Source of the DNA: Chamaea fasciata
Taxonomy: Eukaryota > Chordata > Aves > Passeriformes > Sylviidae
Reading direction: 5' to 3'
Assembly (NCBI GenBank): GCA_029207755.1
Contig: JARCOQ010000002.1
Coordinates: 91,487,087 to 91,551,086, forward strand
Length of the DNA: 64,000 nt
Below are positions 50,701 through 59,700 of this stretch, in pieces. Every line of letters starts with the position of its first letter. Position 1 is the stretch's first letter. The position numbers and the translations under genes are program-made. The notes below the pieces were generated by a model. It was not told where the DNA came from, made no database searches, and worked only from the letters and a program-made list of their open reading frames with translations.

Positions 50701-53700
50701 AACAGTTAAGCTTCCTTGGGATTTAGGCTAATGGAACTGAGATCAGGTCTCACATCTGGCTGCTTTTTCCCTCTTACATCTGTCCTCTTGGTAAGACTGT
50801 CTGCTCTTAAGAGTCTGTCTGGGCAGTATTGGGTAATTCTACAAAGCAGTTGGATGTACCATGGGCAGGACCAGACGAGCTTTCTGTGGAAACTGTGGGT
50901 GATGCTCAATGCTGATGATACTAGAAATATGCTGTCAGCTGTATTTTGGATGTACCTTATTGCAGAGGTCAGGTATGCAACAGTGAAGCAATGCTGCACT
51001 GACTCTGAACGGCTCCAGTGTGATACTGGGGGAAGGAATCCATCCATTCAAACTTAGGCCTGTCCTAGGTGGACACAACTTCCACTGCAGTCAAGTGAGC
51101 TCTCTTATGTGGTGGCCAAAAGCTTTTCTACAGAGAATTGCACATTACTGACAAATTAAAAAAACCCTCTCACTGATAACAATTCCCAGTAAAAGTAACA
51201 GTGAGCTAGTCTGGCACCTGCACTTTACAGGGTGCAGGCAAGGTGAGAGGAGCCTGCTGAGGTCCTGCCAAGAGGGGTGGACTCTGGAAGGTCCCAAAGT
51301 GGAATTGCCTGCCAAAGCTAAGGTCTCCCTGAATGCAGTGGGGATGTCTGTGTGCATGGATGACTTGTTAGTGGTAGGGCTGATGTTTCTGCAGCTGGTG
51401 GAAGAGAAGCTCTGCAGGGTTCCTGTATAGCACATCTCATCATGAGTGGAGCTCAGCTGTGGATGCAAGGATCATTTACCTTGGAAGTTTTATCTTTCTT
51501 TCCAGTGGCCATAAGAGGCTTTGGTATGTGTGAGTGTGATGAATCCCACCCTAGACATGCCCTTATGAATCTAATCAATTTGTATTTTCTCTAAAAATAA
51601 CTTTCTCAAAGTGATATGGTCAGTTTAGCTTTGATGTTGTGAGGGAAATGTTCAGGAGCTGGACCACAAATTTTAGGTTCATCTACATTTTAGATGCTGG
51701 TGAAGCGGCCCTTTAAACAGAGTCAGTGGTGAGGATTAGGCCTCTTTGAACATTTCCAATTACAGATTGTGTCTACCTAAATTAGAACAGGCACAAAATT
51801 AGAAGTGTATGTTGCCATCACTAGAACACTTAGAAGTATATTAAATCGTAATGCTTTAGATTGATAACTTTGCAGAGAGATTCAATAATGGAAAAAAATT
51901 AAAGTTAAAAAGCGATTGCTTCAGTAAACTTCCAGATTCAACTTTTTTAATCAGTTTGATACGTTTTCCAGTAGGTTATACTTTTTCATATGTAGTGATT
52001 GTCTTTTATATTGATTTAATTAATCTAGTGTGCATGAAGAATTGAGCTTTTAATTAAATGTGCAATTATTTGTAAGAGGTTCGCTATACAAATAACAACA
52101 AACTTCTCCTTTGTCTCCAAATACTGTTCCTATGTATGACTGACAACATTCTCTCCATCATAATGCTCTAATTTCTTTTTTTCTTAGCAGTAGAATTTAG
52201 TGAGGAGAGCATGGAAGATGCAAAGAACCTTCTTCAGGCAATCTCCTCATTTATTAGAGATGCAAATGATTATATAAAAGGACAGCTGGTGTGTGACCCT
52301 GTTAGAGAAGACATATTATGGGAAAAGTAAGTGCACCTCATGTATCTTAAAAGATTGTGATTATGTGAGCAGTAGTTCACTGACAGACTCAGAGGTTCTG
52401 TTTAAGAAGCAGGAAAAGAAGGACTAAGGAGCAGTCCTCCCTCCCATCCCACAAACCAAGGGCAGGTTTTTTTAAAAACTCTCTTTCTAGCCAGCTGTTT
52501 TTGGTCATATTTTGCTACACTCAGTTCATTGTGTTTTTAAGGTCTGTTACTTATCTAGTGTGCCTGTCCCTACACAGGCATCTTCGCCCCTCAAGTGCAG
52601 TGTCGGAGGCAAAGCTCTGGCCGTTGTGAGGCTCCCCAGTTCATAAGAAGAGCTGGGCAGTAGTGGCTGGAGAAGAAGGAGGATGACTGAAGAGTGACAC
52701 ACCTTGGGCACATGAACTTGTAATCAAGCTGGCTGGCACTGTGGTGTGCAGCAGAGGAGAGGAGGGGCTGCTGAGAGATTGGCCATGGGCAGGGATGTCA
52801 CAGGGAAGGAGGCAGTTACCATTGCTGTGACCCTGACAACGGTGAGGAGAATCCTTTGGAGTCCATTATGAAAACCAGATTATCTTCAGGACTGAGATGT
52901 GCTGTGTGTTGGGTGCAAAGCTGAGAGCAGGAGCACAGTGCTCTGGAGTCAGGGTAGGAGGGCGTTGAGTGCCCTGAAGCAAGGTTAGTGCAGGCAGCTC
53001 AGGGCTGTAGAATCAGAGGAGAGACAGTCTGTGCTGTAGAGGTGAGAGGCAGCTTCCCTGTGGCTCAGGTACCTCACTCTTGGGGAAGCTTGTGGCTGCA
53101 CTGAGGGTTGCAAGGGGCGCTGGAGCATGTTACAGGAAAGTGGAGTTGCATTATCTGGTTGTGGTATTCGGCAAAAGCAAACCATTCAGCAGGAGGCTGC
53201 AGGAGATCTGTTAGTGCAAGATAAAGCTGAGAGGCATGAGGAAGTCGAAATGGATAATCAGTAGGGGATGTGTGGGAGGGCACAACTTGTGTATTCCTAG
53301 GTGTAAAAACAACCAAAATGAAACAAAGCTCTTCATTAGCAAAGTGTTAGATACTCAGTGAAGAGGGGGATGCTTGCAGGGAAAAGTGTTGGGAGGAATG
53401 AATTAGAACAGCAGCCATCTAGTATCTGAGGGGAGGTAGGCATTTCAGGCAAAAAAAATTCAGAGACAGGCAAAATAAGGCTCAGGGGTGCCCCAGAGAT
53501 GCTAGGAAAGCTTAAGGTTCCCCAGCTAACCCTGCTCCTTGCACTTTTTTGGGAAATGGCATCCTTGGGCCAGCACTGTCAAGCTCTGGTTTGCCTGGCT
53601 GTGTATAGGAGCATGCTGCCAGCAGCTCTTTGTAGCTCCCCATTTATCCCAGCTGCTCTCCTCCTCTCCCTCTTCAAGTGGCTGCAGCTGGTGGCACTGG

Positions 53701-56700
53701 TTCTCTGGTGAACGGTGCTGGTTGCCCATTGGCTTTTGGCACTGTTACACAAATGGTCCCACTGCACCTTTCCATCTGGGCCATGGTGAGTGGAATCCCT
53801 TGAGAGTGGGATTGGGCTCTCCTGGGAAATGAGGAGGCAGTGCTTACTTCTGAGATGGATCCTGACAACAGGATTCTTGGCCAACCCCGGGACAGCTTTC
53901 TTGCCAGGCACTGGAGTGCTGCCTGTGATGTGCCTTTGGAAGAGAAGCATGCTGTTAGCATGATTAATGGGCTGCTGGAAAAAAACCCCAGAACTCAGTA
54001 AGATCTTTGATGTGCTTAATATCAGCCTCATTTTCCATCTGTTTTTAGATGATTTAAGGCAAACTTTGCTCTGTTGTTGTTGGCCCCTCTGATTAACCAT
54101 GTATATTTATTGAAAGGATGTAACACTTAGGATTTTTGACATGCATGAAATTTTTCCCTTCGCAGCAGAAGATATATTCTCCCTGATGAGTGTAGCACTG
54201 CCCATCACAGGACAGCTGGGAAGGAGATGGCAGTGTCCTTCTGATGACTCCCTCTGGCTGAATCGCTGAATGAATTCAGCACACTGCTGGCATCTTGTTT
54301 GTCTTATCTTAAATGTTACCTTTTCTTCTTGAAGGCTAGCCAACACAAAAGTAACCGTGAAGGCTGCATTTGCAGATGACTTTGACACCTCCAGGGCTGT
54401 TGCAGCAATTATGGACCTCATTCACCATGGCAACAGACAGCTTAAGGCCGTTACTAAGGTAACCCATTAGGATACAGAGATCAGAAAATGACAGCTGTCC
54501 ACTGTCCTACTGCTTAATGCAGACGGATTAGTTTATTGTTCACATAAGAAACCAGCAGAAACAAAGCTCCATAAATTGTTGACCTTAGTGGAGCCCATTT
54601 GTCCTGACCCTATCACAGGAATTGTGCATGGCTATTGTTTTGTGCTTTGTTGTGGCCAGAGGATGTTTCTTTCCTGCTGCCCTATATTATTTATACCTAA
54701 AGCTTTTGAAAGGCCTGAAGCTGTTGTGACATGCTGCTAATTTTAGTGCTGGTTCTGTGTTCTTACCCTGCTTCTTTGCTTAATATCCATGCACAGAAAT
54801 TAAGCTAAATGGAGAAGTGGTGGGGGGTGGTTGCTGCAGGGGCTTTGGCTGGCAGCCCCAGGTGCACTGGACAGTCTTGGTGGCGAGTTCAGTGTTGGGG
54901 ACTGAGTGGCTTCTGCTGTTGGTAGACTGTAACTGGCATCAGCATTCCTGCATGAGTCTGTCTTCAGGTGGCTTTTGGCAAATTAAGACCCTGTTAAGAT
55001 CTCTCATGGTGATGCAAAGGAAGCACCTGGTAAGGACAAGACTTGAGCAATAAACACTGTCTGAAGCACTTCTGAGTTCTCCACTTACCAACAGCTCCCT
55101 TTGTCACTCAAGGTGAGCAACTCAGCCTTGTTGCTGTGCTCCTCGAGTACTGGGAGTACTGGTATCATCATGTTCACCATGTTTGTGCAGTAAAAGAAAT
55201 GTGTACATGGTAATGACTGGTTTTAAGAGAGAGCATGTTGGTTTAGAAATCCTGCCTCTCTCTGTTTTGGCGTTGGCTTTAAATTCTGTCCTTAGCGTTA
55301 TCTTTACAAATTGACTCTCTGGGTGAATCCCTGATCTGAAACACTTTGCAGCAGGGATCTGTAATGGCATTGCCACCCCTAAATACAGCTACTCCCATTT
55401 TGTCGGTCACTGCTTGTTCCCCCTGAATTCCTCTGTTTTGTTGACAATGGGATGGGATATTTGTGGGGCAGCAGACTGGAATTTCTGGTTGAAGTGGTGG
55501 AGATTTTCTGGGTACAGCCCAGCTGTCTGGAGTGTTCCCTCTTTATTATGAGTGTAGTTTTTCTCCTTAAAAACTGTAAGTAAAATCACATAACTACTTA
55601 TTTCTCTCTTTAGCCTTCCTGCTAAGCATTTCTCACCTTAGATGGCACGCTCCTGTTCCTTTCTCCCAGTGGCCTGCTCCAGCTCTTCCCAGTTCTGAAG
55701 ATGTCAGATAAAATCCAGTACCAGCTGCTGATTTGCTTGTGCATCTCATCACTCTTATTTTTTAGGCAAGGGTTAGTCCCTTAAATTACTCCTCAGTCTG
55801 TCATTTAATCCTTATTTTATTGCTGCTGATTGCTGGTGCTGCCAGGGCATGACAAAATGCCATACGCTATCTCAAAGTGGTCTCCGCATGGATCAAATCA
55901 ATGAGATAGTCAAAGAATTTTTTTTAATCTTTTATATTATAAGTGCCCATGATTGTGGGATTTTGTTCTTTTTATTTTGTTTCCATACACACAGCCCTTT
56001 CATGCCCAGAAGTGCTATTTTTAGTTCTAATTTACTGCACACATATACTGTGTGGCTGCTTCTCGCATCTCTCCTCGCTGCGCAGGCTGGTGATAAGCTC
56101 TTCCCTTCCCTTGTTTACTTAAATCCCTTCCCTTTGTGCTGTGAGGTGCTTTTATATCTCTCTAAGATTGCCTGTCTGAGCAGGTGTTCCTGGTGGAGGT
56201 AGATCTTTATAATTAGTAATAGTTTTCCCTTGTGGACTAGGCTACAGAGAGATGCTGGGTTCTGTAATATATATTGACTGGACAATCTCTTTTGAGTGTT
56301 TTCTAAACAGGATGCTGGATCTCCTAGAAGCTCTGTTGTGTATGGAAGCATTATTTCCTATATAGAAGGCTTTTTCAATGCCCTTGGGATGTCCTTTGGA
56401 GAAACACAGGTAATGAAATATCTCTGCTATGTGTTCGAGGATATGGTAGCAGCCCCTGTGTTGTTTCATAGAGTGCTTTCTGAAAGCATCAGATGTAACA
56501 AAGTTATTTATGGTTTTAGTAAACCTTTCTGCACTGCTTGCAGTTTCTCCTCTGTTGCTTTAGGAGAGTGTATGAGCAGGTGGAACAAAGTGTGGGCTTT
56601 TTAGTTCTTGGAGATACTCTCACATGACCCCTGCACAAGTTTTGCTGTGGAAATGAAAGATTGAGAAATGAAACAGCCTTTCTTGTCCCTTATCCAGGTA

Positions 56701-59700
56701 GCCCCAGGCATGCAGCTTGCCAGGAGCAGTCCCTGACCACAGTGGGTCCTGGCATGTGTGCTGTGTGGGAGAGGACTGCCTGGCCTGGATACTGCTGTGC
56801 TAAGAGTGCAGAGGACACAGGGCAGTGGTGTTTGGGCCCCCTCATTTGGATGTTTGCATGTAGTCTGTGGGTCTGTCTTGCTCCTGGGCTGGAATTCATC
56901 TCAGCTAATCAGCCTAATGTAGCTGCCTGTGCTTCTGAAGTCATCAGTGGGGATGCTAAGGAATGGCTCATCTCAGTCTAGTGGCTGTATACAATAAGAG
57001 CACCTGTCTCTCCCTCTGCACTGGCAAGAGAAGATCTTATCCACAGGGAAGTAAGATGAATTCATCTGGAAAGGTGATGAGTGAAAACCATCGTGCCTGT
57101 TTTAGAGCTGGGAAGCTTTTGCTCTCCCAAAGAGTGCAGAGTGTTGAGTGTATTGCAGGTGCAGCTGGGGCCAATCTGTGGAAAGCAAGGGCCAGAAATT
57201 TGAGGTCAGCCCTGAGAGGCTACGCAGTGGTTTATGTGGCAATCAGACTGGTTCATCTCCTAAAACTGCTCGTCCTTTTGAAGGCTCTCACTCCAGTGGG
57301 TGCCTGGTTTGAACTCCTGCAAAGGTGTTGGTAGAGGCGTATTTCTTGCTCCCATCATCATGGCTTTCCCTTTTGGATTTAAGTATTTATCCTGCCAAAG
57401 GTTACTATATGGAGCGTTCCTGGCACTTAGATTTATTACCTTTTTCAATCTCATAAAATTTTTCTTTAGTATGGCTACATGTTTTGAAAGCTTGGGGAAT
57501 TCACTGCATTACACACTCTTATCTTCAATAGCTTCCCCCTCACCTCCTCATCCTGCTCCTCTTTGTCAGTGACCTCTGCAACTCTGCTCCCTTTGGTTTC
57601 CATCCTGCTATTTGGTGACTAAGCCCAGTCCCTTCTGGCTTTAATTACTCAGCTGCTCGTCTGCTCCCGGATGATGTTGCTGCCAGGAGCTTTGCCCATG
57701 GCCTTGGTGTGCTTTGCTTTCCCACTTGTGTCTTAGTGATAAAACACTGTGGTGTTCTCTTGTTTGTTGGAGATTTGTTCTTTTCCTCCCCCTTGGGAGT
57801 TTGCCTCTAATGAGAAACAGGGATGGTCTCTCTGCCAAGAGTGAGACCAGGAGCCTGGCTGTGGCAGTGATGAGGAGTGGCCTTCCTCCTCAGCTGACTC
57901 CCAAGCTCCTGTCCTGGCAGCTGTTGGAGCAGGACTCCGTAGGAGTGAGTCTGTTCCCTTCCTGAGGCATTGACCAGTGAGACTCCTGCCAAGCCAGAGG
58001 AGGCCGAGGGAGCTTGGAAGTGGCTGAGGGGAGGAAGGGACTCGGCTGCAGCCAGGAAACACCCACATCCTGTGTGCAGTAGCTGCTGCTTCTGTCAGGT
58101 TTTTTTGAGTGGCTGAAACTTTGGGTAAGGTGGATCAGATGAAAGTTCTGTGGATTTGGGAAGGGTTTCTGTAGGTGAAAGGAGAAAGGATAGGATGGAC
58201 TAGAGACTTAAGGCCAAAATACTTACTTTTCTTGGTTTGTTTCCTGAAGGAGGCCTGGAACTCAAAGACAGAGTAAGGGGCTGATGTATTCTCTGTCTTT
58301 GGACTTTTACAGCCAAGGAGCTGTCTGAGCTGGTGGCTAGGCTTTCCTTGCTCTGTTGGATTCCTCTTGCCAGGCCTTTCTTATATTAACTTGTCTGATC
58401 CCTTTTCAAGTTATGCACACTTCTGGCAACTTTGAGGTTTCTTGTGGCGATGAGTTCCCCACTTGGGTTATGCAGTGTGTCGTGTTCATGTGAGAGCGCT
58501 CTGCTCCAAGCTAAATGCTTTCTTGTGCAGGAATATGCTGAATTACTTCCAAGTGTGACTCCACCCTAACCTTTTGTCCAGCATTAGTGAGATGGTGATT
58601 TTAATCCTATCAATATAAGGAAGATGCACAACCAAGAGAGGTGATAAGGCCTCACATTGCTATGGAGATGGGGTTGGTTTTTTTAATACCATACTCAGAT
58701 GTTTGTAAAGCAGAACATCTGTTTGATGTTTAGATGATCAAATACCTGTTTTGATTTCTAGGTGGCTTTGGGAGGAGACAAGTCTGCAGTGCTCTCCAGT
58801 GTCATTGAGGAGCTGGTGAGGTTCCGCATGAAGGTCCGGCATTACGCGCTGGCTCTGCCGGAAACAGCAGACACTGTGCCAGGGGAGAGTGCTGCAGGAG
58901 CCGAGGAACCCAAACAGGAGCAGAAGGAAAAGAGGAAGCAGTTAATGCGTGAGAGAAAGCCCCTCTTGGAGGCTTGTGACAGTCTGCGTGGAGACCTTGC
59001 TGCCTTTGGAATCCACATAAAGGTAGAAGGCAGTAACCTTCTTTGTGAGACTCTCAGTCACTTTTTAAGACAATGCATATTTTTGTCTTTCATTCCCCTT
59101 CAGCAGCTTGTGGCCTTGTGCCCTGCTCCCTGTGTGACTGCAGTAGCAGGAGATGGAAGTCAAGCCCTTGTCTGGCAGTACTGCTGCCTTCTCTTCTGCT
59201 CCCCCTCAGCTTTGTGTCTCCATGCAAGCCACTGAAAATTTCATAATATTCAGGAATCCCTAAGTTGCTCAAGTTCAGTCCAGAAGGAAGGGCATGAGTA
59301 ATGTGTGCAGTCTTAAGAAAGATTGCAAAGGAACTAGAAAGTAAACCGAGATGACTTGTGAAAAGAATGCCTTCCTTCTACCTACCCCACACTCTCCACC
59401 AAAAATAAGTCTTCATGAGAAAGCTTCTTCCATCTTCAGCAGCTTCATTCCCAATTGTTCCTGAGTCACAGGGACTTTGCCCGATTCCTGTACTGCTCCT
59501 CTCTCCTCATCCTGCTTTATACTTCTAGCCTACACCTAATGCCGGTGTTCTTTTCCATTATCTCAATGGCATCTCTGGCTCAAGAGAAAAGACCCTCTAT
59601 GGCATTATTGCTTTCTCCTGGTTCCAAGGACCTGCATTACTTCTTTGAAGTGCTGCTTCTTCCAGTTCCTCTTGGTCGTTGCCCTTCCTGCCTCTGTGAG

